This document shows positions 46,130 through 58,562 of a stretch of DNA of 64,000 bases, in pieces. Made by a program: the position numbers and the translations under genes. Origin of the DNA: Amyelois transitella. Taxonomy: Eukaryota > Arthropoda > Insecta > Lepidoptera > Pyralidae. Where the stretch lies: NCBI RefSeq assembly GCF_032362555.1, contig NC_083520.1, positions 5,084,001 through 5,148,000 on the forward strand. Reading direction: 5' to 3'. How positions within the stretch are numbered: position 1 is the stretch's first letter; every line of letters starts with the position of its first letter. The notes beneath the pieces were generated by a model that was not told the DNA's origin, did not search any database, and worked only from the letters and a program-made list of their open reading frames with translations.

Positions 46130-48021
46130 GGACGGAAAATATGCAAAATTATTTATGCACGGTCGTTTGGGACTTTCTATGCCGTGACATTAGTTTTCGG
46201 TTAATTTCCTTAAAACCTTCACAAAACTGAAATATCTCCAGCACACCAGGCCCCTATTGAAGATGGTCCCCGCACAGTTCTAAAGCCCAATAGACCGATG
46301 GTGTTACTCATTATTAGATCTAGTGATGTCTGCTCTGCTGATTGACCATTGTCGTGATAATCACCACCACCGATCAGACAGACCACTTGTGGAGGCGTAT
46401 TCGCGATTGTGGACAAGGCAAAAGGCTTTGTCAAGAGAGCTCAATTTTGCCCTTTTTCTCTCTCTCACTCAGTTTTACCAAAAATTTAGAAAAAGAGTTA
46501 CCATCTGTACCACATTACAAACCGAAGTTAAATAAATGCAGTAATGACAAAAATTCTACTCCATTTTTTAGACCTAAAGATTAAGAAGCTCAAGACTTGT
46601 GTTATGGGCTACAAACCTAACCAAACGATGCTATTATTTATGTTTTATAATAAAAAATACTTATGTAGATAAACTATAAACATCTAAAACCCAAGATTAT
46701 TTCCGTCATCACATGACCAGGGATTGAAACCGGGGTGTGTTTAGAGGAAAGAAAAACCACTGCGCCAAACAGTTATTATAAAAAGCAATAATTTTTCAAG
46801 TTATATCAAAGTCAGAGTCAGCAGTTCATCGTAATATTGACACAAAACTATTATTAACGGATATTTGCTCAATGGAAAAACAAGCGATAAAACCACTCTG
46901 CATGAAATTTTATGCGCAACTAATAATACGAACGTAATATACTTGTAGTTGACGTCTTGTAACTAACAATTTTAATAATAAATGTGTCATTATCCTTTAA
47001 CAGTCGATACTAGGTGTATATTTAGCCACTTACCATTAGGTAAGATGAAAGACAAATGCCTAATCCAATATATAAAAAAAAATATCTATATTTATATCCT
47101 TTTAACATTTCCTGAAAACATGTCAAATAAAATGCATAATTTATCTTTAATAATTTAAATCTACGATCGACTTGAATAAGATCTAACTTACAATAAAAAA
47201 GATGGAAATAAAACCCATGTTAAAATATAAGAAACAGTATATTAAAAAGAATATCATTTGTATCTATAGGACGGATTTCATTGATTTCAAAAGATCTACT
47301 TAATTATAAAAAAATGGTTCACAATTGTTACAGTAAGAAAAGTACAAAATTATTCTTATTGCTATATATATACATTTTCGTCCCGCATGTCAATTCTGCT
47401 ATTTTATTTTAATCCGAAACGGATCTGAAACGCATTGATTACAACTTATGGTATTCTACTAACAATTTGTCATAACGAAGCCGTAACGCATTGGTTACGA
47501 AAACCGAAACGGTTTGGTTGTCGTATTCTGCTAAAGGACACGTAACCTTCCGTTTGCCGTTCGGCTATTATTTCGTATTCTGATAAGTTTTTGACAGTTG
47601 GTCCGGCCGAAACGCAACGGTTCTGCATTGGTTGAATTGTCCAAAGTTACAGTTTTGCATCGGCAGCAAATAACCAACCGCTTCCGTTTCATTTGCGTTT
47701 CAGCTATCAGCGTAAAGTTACTGGAATACCGTTTGACAATATAAACGCAACTGTAACCAAGCTGAAACGCATCCGAACTGTTTCGGTTAACAAATAGCAG
47801 AATTGGCCTGCAGCACGTCACATGTACCAGTGACAGAACATCGCATTGTTGTTTTAAAAGCGTTTGTCCGGCAAATTCACAAATTAAAATCAAGCTATAC
47901 CTTAAGCCTTAATTATAAAAAATCCATTTCATATTTTTTTAAATTTCTTAATGTCAAGAAGAAAGTTTACATTAAAACATTCATATTTACCGCATTGTGA
48001 AACGTTAGAGCATCGTATTTT
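46130..48021. other. Spacer between member 8 and the Serendipity-like gene
   Basis: No gene found. It contains a tRNA-derived SINE fragment near 46680-46775 (minus strand, box B-like CCGGTTTCAATCCCTGGTC) and an element with terminal inverted repeats at 47391-47805. Open frames at 46219-46434 and 46323-46584 overlap on both strands and show no motif. Confidence 0.5.
47391..47805. mobile_element. MITE-like element with CAATTCTGCTATTT terminal inverted repeats
   Basis: The left end CAATTCTGCTATTTTATTTT is matched inverted at the right end (…AAATAGCAGAATTG), and the next bases pair as CCGAAACGG against CTGTTTCGG. The interior is full of scattered CGAAACG and GTTTCG units and 'GTATTCTG' motifs, as in subterminal repeats bound by a transposase. 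Length 415 bp with no open frame of note. I see no clear target-site duplication, and the superfamily is unknown. Confidence 0.7.
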
Positions 48022-51000
48022 TCACAAACTGGTTTCAAACTGCATAGACCTTAAACTACTAAGTCTACTTTCCACCCGATTTAAATCTTCAATCCTTTCC
48101 AACGTAGTCACACTGGACGGCTGTGAAACACTTGAAGAATTTGTACTTCCACTATTATTAAAAGGCTCTTCCACTACACTGGCATTCACTGGAATATTCC
48201 AGATTCTTTTGGAAATTGTATTTTGATTGTTTATGCTCAATGTGAGAACATTCTTTGCAAGCTGCTTTTCCATATTGCGTGTCAAGTTGGGGTTAGTTGG
48301 AGATATCATATGCGATAGATTGTCGATTTCGTTGAGAACATCTGAAACGGAGAGTATTGTGTTTGATTAACAAAATTTTCAATGTTAATTAAGAAAAGAT
48401 CTTACTCTTACTATTGGAATCTAAATTCCATCACAAAGCCATACAACTAAATGTGGACCTTCAATCTTTGCGATACTGTTAGCTCTTTCTACCTCCTAAG
48501 GGATAAAGGCATGATGAATTTATGTATCTTACAAGGACTTTAAATGGAATTTAATAACTTAAAATTTAAGATGCTATTTTTTCAAAACGGTAATTATAAA
48601 TTTATAATTTCACTTTGTGTATTGACTGACAACTTTGAAATCAATAATGAAGATCATCATTGTTACTGTTATATATTGTTCCTGCTGTTCAAAATAAAGG
48701 TGATTTCTTACCTGTAATTTGTAAACTCATTGTCTCATCCATAATGCTTTCTTTCTCTTTATTTATTGTTTTTTCGTTAAATTCCTTTTCAGTCACTTTG
48801 GAGTACGGCAGTTTGCTACTCAGCACTGCTCTTCGTAAAGACGACCGAGTTTTCGTCGGTGAATACTTATACAAAATAGATGTTTCGCAAAACCGAATCA
48901 CATTTGTACTGACATAAGGTTTATTCTCATTCGGATGGTTATCGTACGCTTCTACTAATTCATCTAATTTCACAGAGAAACTCAATTCCTCGCATTTTTT
49001 TACTTTCAAATGCTTCGTCAACTTCAATAGTGGGATTTTGTTTGTTGATGACCTTACATTGGAGGTTCTAGCGAAAATACTCCTTGATGCGTCATTTACA
49101 GGCTTTCTTGGAGTATTTACGTACGTGTTTGGGTTTATAACGTGGACTGTACGAGTAACGTTGTTCACTATCGGCTCGTTTTCGCAAAGTTCAAATAAAT
49201 GGTCTTCGTTCTCTTTCGGATGGAGTAGTTCATTGATTCTGGTTACAAGGGTGTATAGAAGTTTCAATCGTTTGAGTAATTTGTCAATTGAAGCGTTATT
49301 ATTCTTTACTGGCTTGACTTGGTAAATGTAGTCTTCTCCATTGGCAAGCAGGTTGCTGACGATTTTACATTCGTGTTGAACTGAAAATTGAAATTAGGTG
49401 TTAATAATTTCACTATATTCAGGATATACTAGACTTTAGCCAAGATTTCATTACCAAAGGTATAGTATAAAATAGAAGTAGTCCATAAAAAAATTGATGG
49501 ATTGTTATCAGTAGTGGAACAAACAAAAAGAAAGAGAAAAACGATGTATGCACTGAGGACACAAAAGCGACGATAAAGTTTTCTCACCTTTGTTCAAATC
49601 AGCCAACAGAGGCAACAACACGTCTTGTTGAATCAAAGCATCAGGTTCGCAGTTGTTGTAGACAGCGAAGAAGTCGTGAACTGTGCAGCCTATGTTTATA
49701 ACTGTGCATACATTATTGTTTACATAAGATTTATCTTTGAGGAGCTCAAGGAGTATTGGGTGCATCATTGTCTTTGCTTTCTGAAAGAATAAGTACTTCT
49801 TAAAAATCAGTATTCAATATATGACATAAGTAAATTTAACAAGTTGATTTGTTATAGATTTCTGTGAAGCATTTAAGTAATATTTATTTTTTTATGTAGG
49901 TAAAGTCTTGGTAGTTATTTTTTCTGCGAATTTTGTCAGAAAAAGAGTGTGCTTGTTCTATTTTGTGGAAACATTTCTTATCCAAATGTTCACCATTCAC
50001 GTCTACACCCCTTATCTTACCCCTTATTAAGGGGGTATGCTTCACATTTGAAGGCATGATCGGCAGTTTTGGAGTATCGGGTGTCACCTTGAATACTTAC
50101 CCCTTACTCTGTTTAGCAAAGTAAGGCGGTTCACTGCTCACACTGTTCGGCCAACATTCAGCTGGATAATTTGGTGATGGAAGCGAGCTTCCATCGTAAT
50201 ATAATTTAAAACAAACAGCACCAAAATTTAAAAGTAAAAATACCTCAGCAAAGGCAGCAGGGTCCACAATTAAAAACACATTATTTTTAATCTCTTGTAC
50301 TTCCTGATTCCAGATATTCATCAACAAGGTTGCATGGTGGCTGTTTGGAGACATCATGACTGCAGGAACCAAATGTGGGTCTAAAGCCTCCAAACTGGAG
50401 AGTCCACTACGCAAGGATAATATTCCTGTAATATTTGAAAAGAAAAATAAAATAAGTATGCATTGTGTTTCACATGTTTTTTTAAGTATTTTTTGTCCCT
50501 ATTTTACTCTAAATGAAATTACAATAATGTATTGACTAAAAATGCAACTCAGTTATACCTGTAAAAATTGTGTAGATTTTTATAATGACCGCCTACTTGT
50601 CACGCACCCATAGATTTTTGATGCAATTATAAAATGCTTTTATCTGTTAGTCGCCTTCTAGGATATTCATTAAAAAAACGAAGTTATGTACTCACTAATA
50701 AAATAAGATAGTTCTAATTAAGTATGCCTAATGTAACACTATTTCCCTTTATAGGTTTCTTTATAGTAGTCACTAACTATATTTCACTAAAATTAAAAAC
50801 AAAATTAACATACTACTTTGATCTGAAGAACACGAAACAGCGAATGATCCAATTTGAAGCAGCCTTTCATTGTACATATCAAACTCCGTGAGAACTGGAC
50901 ATTCTTCCATTTCAACAACACATTTTGAACATTTTTCTTTTCCTTCAAAATGCTCTTTCAGGACTTCCACAGGTGATTTACTACAACTAAAACAGTGCAC

Positions 51001-53203
51001 TAACAACGCCAGTAAAGCTGTGTTTGTGTTTGTCTCAAGTACATAAAGGACATCTTTTAAAACGTCAATCAATATGTTCACATTTGAAGGCATGATTGGC
51101 AGTTTTAGAGTATCGGGTGTCACCTTGAATACTGAATTTGTATTTTCCGAAATCAGCTCACTTATCAAAGCCTTGGTTTCCCGGAGTACCTGCAATTAAG
51201 AAAAAATCAAATACATCAATATACACAATATTTTTTTAAATTGATTATTTTCTCTTCAAAAAGTTTCTGTTAATACTTGCCTCAGGCTGCTATTTCATAG
51301 GAATCATACCAAGGAAAATTATTGCTCTAACAGTTTCAATTCACCTGTGTCGATATTCATGAAAGTCCAGTAGTTTCAAGATTCTTTATAATGTATTAAA
51401 TGATGTTAAACAAAATCAAATTGTATGTTTTTAAATGTTTAGCAACATCATACTTACAACTTGGCATCTTGCTTTAATAACATGCTGGTCACAAGGTAGA
51501 CAATATCTACAAAGTGTCATAGCTGACACTAGCAGCTCATCAACACATGTATGAAGTTCTGTCACACATTCAATCATCTGAAAACAGAGAACATATTTAA
51601 CTTTAACTTGTTTTAATCTTCTTTTAGGAGATGAGCTAGCAATGTGGCTTTATTTTCATCTCAATTCCATAATTGTGGCCTTTCAGTATTTTCAGAAATT
51701 GTTTACTCTGTCTACCACTGAAAGGTATAAAGAAGAGATTAATATACATTACACAAACTTACCTTGTATTTTAAAGAATTAATTTCTCTATTACACTAAA
51801 ATAATAGCTTAGTAAAGAATAATAAAATTAAAACGAAAATTAGTATATATGGAGCTGCAATTTGACAAATAACAACCAGTAGAATAAGTGCAGTGCAAGA
51901 AAGTTGGTGCACACATATAAACACATCTTTATCATTTACACTAACTAACTGAGTTATATTGTAATAGTGAAAGTTGGTGCCACTCAACTAAATTCCCTAA
52001 TATTTGTTGAACCTTCAATAATATATTGCCAATAAGTATAGTTTCTAGTGTTACCACTAGGAATGCTCAAGATTGTTCACAGATGACAACAAAATAAAAA
52101 GAAATGTTTTCATTATTATGGGATATTTCACAATAAAAGTTTTATATCTATTTAGTATTGTAATACATATTAAGATCCATTTTCGCAAAAATAGATGAAT
52201 TTGTTTAAGACACTTTTAGCAGGATCATGAGTCTAAAGATAGTATGTTCAACATACTTTCTAGCCCACAACCAAAAGATTGAAACTCACTTCATCTTTCC
52301 ACTGTTGATAAAATTGGACATTATCTTTATAATCTGTCCTGTAAATGCCTTGAGACAACTTTGCAAGAACCTCAAAAGTATTGTCTATCCAATTCACAAA
52401 GTACATTGGAGTTGTAAATATAGATTCCTCTGCATTATTTGACCTCAGACTTTCACTAGTAGCCTGAGTCAGGTGGCTATCAATTGTCAGTAGCCTGTTG
52501 ATGCACCATGCCATCCTTTCAAGTGCAAACTGCCGACTCTCCTGGAAAATTAAATTGGTAGCAATTAATACCAAGATAGTAGCGTCTTCCCCATAAATGC
52601 GAAAGTTAGTAAGGTGTATGTTTATTATTTAATTCACACAAAAACTACTGAAGGAATTTTCATGGAACTTTGCAGTGATATAGTTTAAACATTGCAATAA
52701 AATAATAAGTTAAAATTTAAAGAGATTCAAGGCAGATAAGTATGTACGGTAGTTATTTACACTTTTATTAATAATGTTAATAAAGTTGTATTTTGCTTAC
52801 CTGAAGAAGAACACAATCATCATTTTCTATTTTAAAAATATCAACTAAATTTAATATAATCTTTTTTATTTGATTGCAACACAAATAATATACATCCCGT
52901 ATTTTTCTTTTCTCTTCATTATCGCAATCTTCGTTAATATATTTCAGTTTGCTACGAATTTTAGTAGACAATGGGTAGATTTCGGATAATAATAATTTCT
53001 GTAACAAAATGATGAAATTCGCAATGTAGACCCAATGTAATACTCAATAATGTAGTCGAATTTTAGTAATAGTAAGCTATGAAACAACCATTGATGTGAA
53101 ACGAAGTGAACTTAACATTCAATTTACTTACAATTATAAACTGTAAAGCCACCCGAGGTTCATCTGGAACTTGAGATATTGTCAAAGAAAACTTGCTGGT
53201 CAT
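48022..53203 (-). CDS. Nine-exon 793-aa protein, tentatively Serendipity-alpha-like (vinculin/alpha-catenin-like)
   Basis: Exons on the minus strand: 53203-53132, 52998-52801, 52541-52290, 51577-51458, 51189-50814, 50425-50244, 49780-49588, 49380-48712 and 48341-48022. All have AG/GT borders and the codon sum closes. The N-terminal two thirds is helix-rich and leucine-rich (for example FALERMAWCINRLLTIDSHL, YFVNWIDNTFEVLAKLSQ, CVTELHTCVDELLVSAMTLC). A CSKC/CPVL cysteine cluster lies in exon 5. The last two exons are basic and Ser/Thr-rich, probably disordered. The helical-bundle look and the RMAWCINRLL and VNWIDNTFEVLAKL motifs recall Drosophila Serendipity-alpha, a cortical actin regulator at cellularisation, but I cannot confirm this and the protein is longer than the fly one (about 530 aa). 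There is no signal peptide, so a cytoplasmic role is likely. Introns hold family A repeats and one copied exon fragment. Confidence 0.75.
48420..48520 (-). repeat. Family A fragment in the last intron of the Serendipity-like gene
   Basis: GGAATCTAAATTCCATCACA, AAGCCATACAACTAAATGTG and a TCAATCTTT block are the reverse complement of the central family A unit. Confidence 0.55.
50036..50096 (-). repeat. Copied exon fragment inside an intron of the Serendipity-like gene
   Basis: About 56 bp here match part of exon 5 of the same gene (about 51079-51134) with two mismatches. On the minus strand it reads TPDTPKLPIMPSNV against TPDTLKLPIMPSNV in the exon. It lies between exons 6 and 7 in the same orientation, flanked by CCCCTTA-type repeats, and is not spliced into the predicted protein. 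Confidence 0.8.
51625..51735 (-). repeat. Family A fragment in intron 3 of the Serendipity-like gene
   Basis: TCTTCTTTTAGGAGATGAGC, AGCAATGTGGCTTTATTTTC and GTGGCCTTTCAGTATTTTCA match the reverse complement of family A with many changes. Confidence 0.5.
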
Positions 53204-53536
53204 TTTTAATTATACATCAATGTACTTTTTTACCTTTAAGAGTTTCTCATTTCAAAGGTTTCTAAAATAAAAATGTAAAAAAGTCAACAAAAATTGTTTT
53301 GTTTCGTATCTTCCTTCAAACAAAATCAAAATTGTTTTCCGTTGCTTATTTTCCCGATAAGACAACAACGAACGAAACAGGAATAGGGATGATGATCAAG
53401 GATCGATTAAACAAGAATAAATTTTCAAGCCCAAACGATCAAATTTTTAAGTAGATATCCAGTGCTAAATCGATCCAAGAAATTGATGTTTCACCCTTAA
53501 AAATCATCATTTTAATTCGATTTTTACATACCAACA

Positions 53537-53775
53537 TAACATATAATGACTTTTATATCTCTTGCGGGATAGACAGAGCCAACAGTCTTCAAAAGACTGA
53601 AGGCCACGTTTAGCTTTTTGGCTTATTGATACAATTGAAATTCAAATAGGTTGCTAGCCCATCGCCTTAAAGAAGAATCCCAAGTATATTAGCCTATCCC
53701 TTAGTCACCTTTTACGACATCCATGGGAAGGAGATAGAGTTGTCCTATTCTTTTTTTTATTGGTGCCGGGAACCA
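53537..53775 (+). repeat. Family A dispersed repeat, near-complete copy
   Basis: It runs from ATGACTTTTATATCTCTTGC and GATAGACAGAGCCAACAGTC to TTACGACATCCATGGGAAGG and GGTGCCGGGAACCACC. CGATTTT occurs on both sides and may be a short target-site duplication. Confidence 0.75.
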
Positions 53776-54069
53776 CCGATTTTCTTTTTTGGAAAAAAAA
53801 TCATAAAGTGATTTACAGTTAGTTACATGTATTTGTAATATTACGGTGTAGTCGATAATAGGGTTAAATTACTAAATACATGAATAAATCCATTGATTTG
53901 AAAATCGTTCTTTTTCGGAAAGAATCGTCATTACTAAACAAGAGCCAATGTCAATGTAAAAAAGCTTTTCCTATATTCTGTCTAATTAAGATTTTTTAAT
54001 TCACCATTTGCCTGTTCTCACCTCAACCCTGTTCTATATACTCTACTCCGTGTACTTTGTTGTCCACCT

Positions 54070-54239
54070 GAGGGGTAAGTGCGAGTTTACTCGATCAAAC
54101 GCGTCGAGTAAGTCACAAATTTGTATGGTATTGCATCAATGCCATCGCGTTACCACTAGGTGGGACTGATCAAGTCACATACAAATTCGCGTTTACATGC
54201 TCGACGCGTTTGATCGTGTAAAGTTCGCACTAATCCCTC
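54070..54239. mobile_element. Foldback MITE, 170 bp, with about 58-bp inverted arms
   Basis: The left arm (54070-54127) and right arm (54178-54239) are imperfect inverted copies. Both contain CGATCAAACGCGTCGAG or its complement and end inside at AATTTGTATG/CATACAAATT. The loop is about 50 bp. GAGGG marks both outer ends. It has no coding capacity. Confidence 0.8.
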
Positions 54240-55014
54240 TGTCCTTATATTGACCATGTACATATATTTTACTAATATAATCATATGTACCTAACTAAGT
54301 CATAATCAGAGATCGGAATAAGTAGATTGATTTTATGTACGGTACTTGCATCATGAATAACCATGGAAAGCATAACATGGCTAAGCCTCTTTTCCGGGAT
54401 TCCATTTCAGTGCTTACGGGATTGAATTAAATATTATAAATTTATGGATTTTCAAAATGAAATGATGAAATTTTAAAAATTCTTTCACTGTCCGCCGCGT
54501 CCGCGTGTAACATAGGACTACAATTTACGTGAACGAAGCCGGGGGAAAACAGCTACCACTAATATATACTTCATCCCACTTGTAAAAAATCTTAATAATT
54601 TACAAATCCCGCAATCCCGGAGGCATGTCCATATTAATATATACGTTTCAGTTCATTGACCCCAATTCAGTCTACCTATTTCGATCTCTGGTCATAATGT
54701 TGTCTTGTTTAAGGTTACACACACAGATATTTCTTTAAAATATCAAAGAGTTCGTCACACGGATTTACGATTCCATCGCTAGTCAATTTCAATCGTCTAT
54801 TGGTTGGCAAAATCAAATAAAAATAAATATGATTGGATAATTTTTTAATGAAGGCATTAGTTGTGCGTGTAGCCGTGATGCGTAGTTTTAGTCTTTACTT
54901 TTTTTCAGGTTGTACGATTTAATTCTAAAAATTTCTATTAATTTTCCTTGTTGTGTTGTTGCAAATAAAAGTTTGAATTTGAAAAAAATATTTTTTTATA
55001 AGTAAGTTATAAAT

Positions 55015-55385
55015 GCTCTATGGTTTCTGGCACTTTAGAATAGGACCATCTTTTCTCAACTCATGGATTTCGTAAAAGGCAACTAAGAATAGACACACAC
55101 TCATCTAGAGCAAGATTCTATGCTGGTCTGGTAGCGGAGGAAAACATAGTGTGTGCCAGCTACTTGTTTTCCTATGAAAATTGTAAAAGTCAATCAAAGC
55201 AAAGGCATAAAACTTGGGATTCTTCTTTTAGGCTATGACTTATTAACCTGTCTATTTGAATCTAAATTCCGTCACTAAGCCATAAAGCAAAACGGGGCCT
55301 TTCAGTCTTTTATAGAGTGTGGGCTCTATCTACTTCTGAGGTCTACCCCGTAAAGGATACAGACACAATTGTATAGGTAGGTATG
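55015..55385 (-). repeat. Family A dispersed repeat, full copy in minus orientation
   Basis: TGGTTTCTGGCACTTTAGAA at one end and CTACCCCGTAAAGGATACAG near the other are reverse complements of the family ends. GCAAGATTCTATGCTGGTCT in the middle shows an internal block that most other copies in the window lack. Confidence 0.7.
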
Positions 55386-55614
55386 TATTATCTCTTGTTT
55401 TATATGCCCAGGTATATAAATCTTGAAAATGTTATATTTATTATTAACATTACATTAAAAGTTGTCTTTTATTAATTTCAAGTGGCGGTTATATAAAAAA
55501 CATCATCATCATCTCAAAAACTATAACTAGATTCCCTTTTTGGCTCCAATTTTTTTAAATGTGATTGTTATTTTGTGATCTATACATTCATTTTGTAACA
55601 TGCATAAGGAGAGT

Positions 55615-55725
55615 TATGAATGTGGATGAAGCGAAGGAAGTATGCAGAAATCGTGGCAAGTGGAAAGTATAGTCTCTGCCTACCCCTCCGGGAAATGGCG
55701 TGATTTTATGTTAGTATGTTATAAT
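55615..55725 (+). mobile_element. 3' end of an RTE-clade LINE
   Basis: The reading NVDEAKEVCRNRGKWKV followed by a stop is the typical C-terminus of RTE-type reverse transcriptase proteins in moths. The short 3' UTR CTCTGCCTACCCCTCCGGGA, GGCGTGATTTTATG ends in a (GTAT)-like run. It is strongly 5'-truncated. Similar tails lie near 16165, 27795 and 56410. Confidence 0.65.
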
Positions 55726-56110
55726 AGTTATATTTTTTACCATTTAGGAGTCCCATAGACAAATAGACTAGTATCGATATCGACATATCAATGAAAGCGA
55801 TAAAACAACATTGGTTCTTACGACTACACAAATCTTTAATTTATGGAAGTGGAAGCTTTTGCCTCACGCTCTCCCTATACTTTAGTAAGATTTCTTTGCT
55901 CGTTGCTCTCAAAAAAGAAATTACACTTATTCTACTGTCTGTCAGTGTCAAATGTCTCCAAAACGCCATTTCATTCTTGGGAAGCGTTTGCTTTTAATTG
56001 CATTGCAAATCATTGCAATATAATCCAATTGGCATCGGCAATTAATTTCGTTCTTATTCTGATTGTCTGAGAAATATTCCGATTAAGTAGAATAAAGAAA
56101 GTAAATAAAA

Positions 56111-57558
56111 ATGAGCGAGTTAGTTTGGGGTATTAAAAATGGTGACATCGATCAAGTAAAAGACATAATTGAAAATAAGGTAAAAATTGTACTTTCCGTT
56201 TCAGTAATATTCTCATGACAATAATTGTTTTGTGTAGCGGTTGTAAGAACTATGTTATTACATTAAAAATAATTGTGTGGTCAAGAGAAAGCTGCTTATA
56301 CCTTCTTGAAATAAAATTAAGCAGTCTCATTAACTTTCCATAACGAAAATTCATCGCATAATTTTATTTAAGTACTGTGCAAAGTGACATTTTCAGCTTA
56401 TTTTTAACTATGTAATCTCTGTCTATGTCTCTGGGACATAAGCGTTATTTTATGTGTTTATAAATTCAAAGATAAAACAAATTATATTGTCATGTTTTTG
56501 CAGAAAATCGACGTGAACGCTTTGATAGATGGAAGAGTTCCTCTTCATTATGCAGCTGACTATGGTCAAACAGCTGTGCTGAATTATTTACTTGACAAAG
56601 GAGCAGATCCAAATGTAAATATCTTGATTGAGGTCCTCTTTTGTTGTGGTTACCACCAGGAATCTTTGCTGTTGTTTTAAACCATTCATTGTTTATGTTA
56701 TTTTATTATTGTTATTACTGATAGTTCATAAACCTTAGCTACCTTTTACTTGTTTTTAGTAATTTTAACTTAAAAGATCAATTTTCTTATTTAGTTTAGT
56801 TTGATTTTTAAGACGTGGTTAAAACTTAATCGTTTTTTATTGTAAGTTAAGTATGTAAGTAAGTTCTGTAAGTTAAGTGATGTCAAATTAAATTAAAAAT
56901 GCATACCAAGCAATAAACATTGTTAAATTCTAGCCAATCTGAAGGTCAGGGATTTTACGAGTACAATAATCACCTGAAGATATGAAAAGATGAAAGTGTA
57001 TGGCAAAAGAAAATGATTGAACACAGTCTACATTTTCTCTTCATATAGATTTATATGACAAAAATACCTACCTTTAAATGTTTACCTTTCAGATGATAGA
57101 CAAGCATGGAATTTCTGTAATTCTGGCAGCTATATGGGAAGGACATACTGACTGTGTTAAAACTTTACTGAATAATGTAAGTATATTGATTTGCTTTTGT
57201 TAGTGCATACATATTCTTTAACATAAGAAATATGTAGTCAATTTGAATTTTTCATTAGAACTAACCTTTCAATATTTACTCTTATCTTCACTACATGGGG
57301 CTCAGTTTCACATGCCTTTTTTTTGCATTTTCATCATGAACCAACTGATATGCATAAATAGATGTGTCATCCTAGATGTGTTTCAATGGGACAATTGTAA
57401 AAAAAAAGGATATATGACTGGCCCAATTTGACATAACATTTACTACATACTACATTGTTTTTATTTTTCAGGGAGCTTCTAAAAATGGAAAAACCCCAGA
57501 TGGTACTCCGTACATAGAAGCTGCAGAGAAAGATGAAATCAAAAAACTGCTTACATAG
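56111..57558 (+). CDS. Mtpn: Myotrophin (V-1), small ankyrin-repeat protein
   Basis: Cytosolic ankyrin-repeat protein that in other animals binds the actin capping protein heterodimer and blocks it from filament ends. Exons 56111-56179, 56504-56614, 57093-57176 and 57472-57558, all phase 0, 116 aa against 118 in vertebrates. The N-terminus MSELVWGIKNGDIDQVKDII matches the vertebrate 'MWALKNGDLDEVKDY' start. Ankyrin repeats follow, with VPLHYAADYGQTAVLNYLL, then KGADPN, ISVILAAIWEGHTDCVKTLL, and the end GKTPDGTPYIEAAEKDEIKK. Intron positions fall between repeats. The frames at 56492-56680 and 57243-57431 are an exon read-through and intron noise. The gene is head to head with the Serendipity-like gene and tail to tail with the phospholipase. 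Confidence 0.93.
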
Positions 57559-58562
57559 AAATGCTTCACTGAAAAAATTAAATATGCTCACTATACAATA
57601 TAAAGCTATAACAAAATAACATAATGTAAAATGTTTTACATGCATTTATTTCAAAGTTAATGAATTATTTTTATACGCTCTGCATATGAAATATAGTACT
57701 CATATGATTTTTGATTGTGCGTCCATCTAGTATTAGTTTATGTAACCAAAGGCCTAAATCAATTCCGGGAAATCTTGCACCAGATCTTAGTTTAGAAACC
57801 ATAAAATCAATTACTTGCTGGGGTGAGATTTCCGAGGGGCCTTATATTCTAAATTTAAGCTAATAAAATATTTAATATTAAGAAATTATTCCAAGAGGAC
57901 AAGTAAGATGTAATTTTTATTACTAAAATAAGAAAACATGGTACTCCAAATTGGTTTATTTCTTTTTTCCAACATACAAAACTTTATATAACAAAAACAT
58001 AATAACAAAAGCTGCAACACACAATTTTTCAAAATTATATGTAACATATTTTTCTCAACAAAAGAAGCTCATCTACAACAATAACACTTAACAGTAGCTA
58101 TGTAAAGTATAAAAAGTTAGCTACAAACAATTTCTTTACAGTTTCTCCCTATGATCTTAAAGCAAAATTACAATGATATATAAGCAGTAAATTTCAGACT
58201 TAGATTTGACTTACTAATAAGACAACCAGAAATTTAAATAACAGAATTCTGTGTGATTGTATGAATTGGGAAATAAATAAATGTTGGTATCTCAATGTAT
58301 AGTAAAACTACATATAGTTATTATTCTGCTTGGTATATCTAGCCATAATCAGAAGTTACTTATACACAAGCATCAATCCCAATGATCACCAAATCAACAA
58401 ATTGGAAGCATATTGGAAAGATACATACAATCACATCTTTATCCCTTATGGGTAGACATACCCTTCACTCACCAAAAGGCCTTATGTATGAAAAGATTCA
58501 ATAAAAATTTAAAATAATTACTCCACACAAAAAGTATTCAATACACCTATAACAAAAAATTA
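57559..58562. other. Convergent 3' region of myotrophin and phospholipase A2
   Basis: About 1 kb of AT-rich sequence that probably contains both 3' UTRs. A family A fragment lies at about 58422-58490 (ACATCTTTATCCCTTATGGG TAGAC). No gene is seen. Confidence 0.45.

Larger units (their letters stand above)
53204..56110. other. Intergenic region between divergent Serendipity-like gene and myotrophin
   Basis: It is filled largely by repeats: a full family A copy (53537-53775), a foldback element (54070-54239), an inverted family A copy (55015-55385) and an RTE LINE 3' end (55615-55725). Overlapping frames at 55791-56070 show no domain. I see no obvious core promoter for myotrophin; its leader probably starts within the 100 nt before 56111. 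Confidence 0.5.

Noticed and set aside
46219-46584. Overlapping open frames on both strands near 46.3 kb
   Set aside because: No motif in any frame, no signal exon and no codon bias; no gene called.
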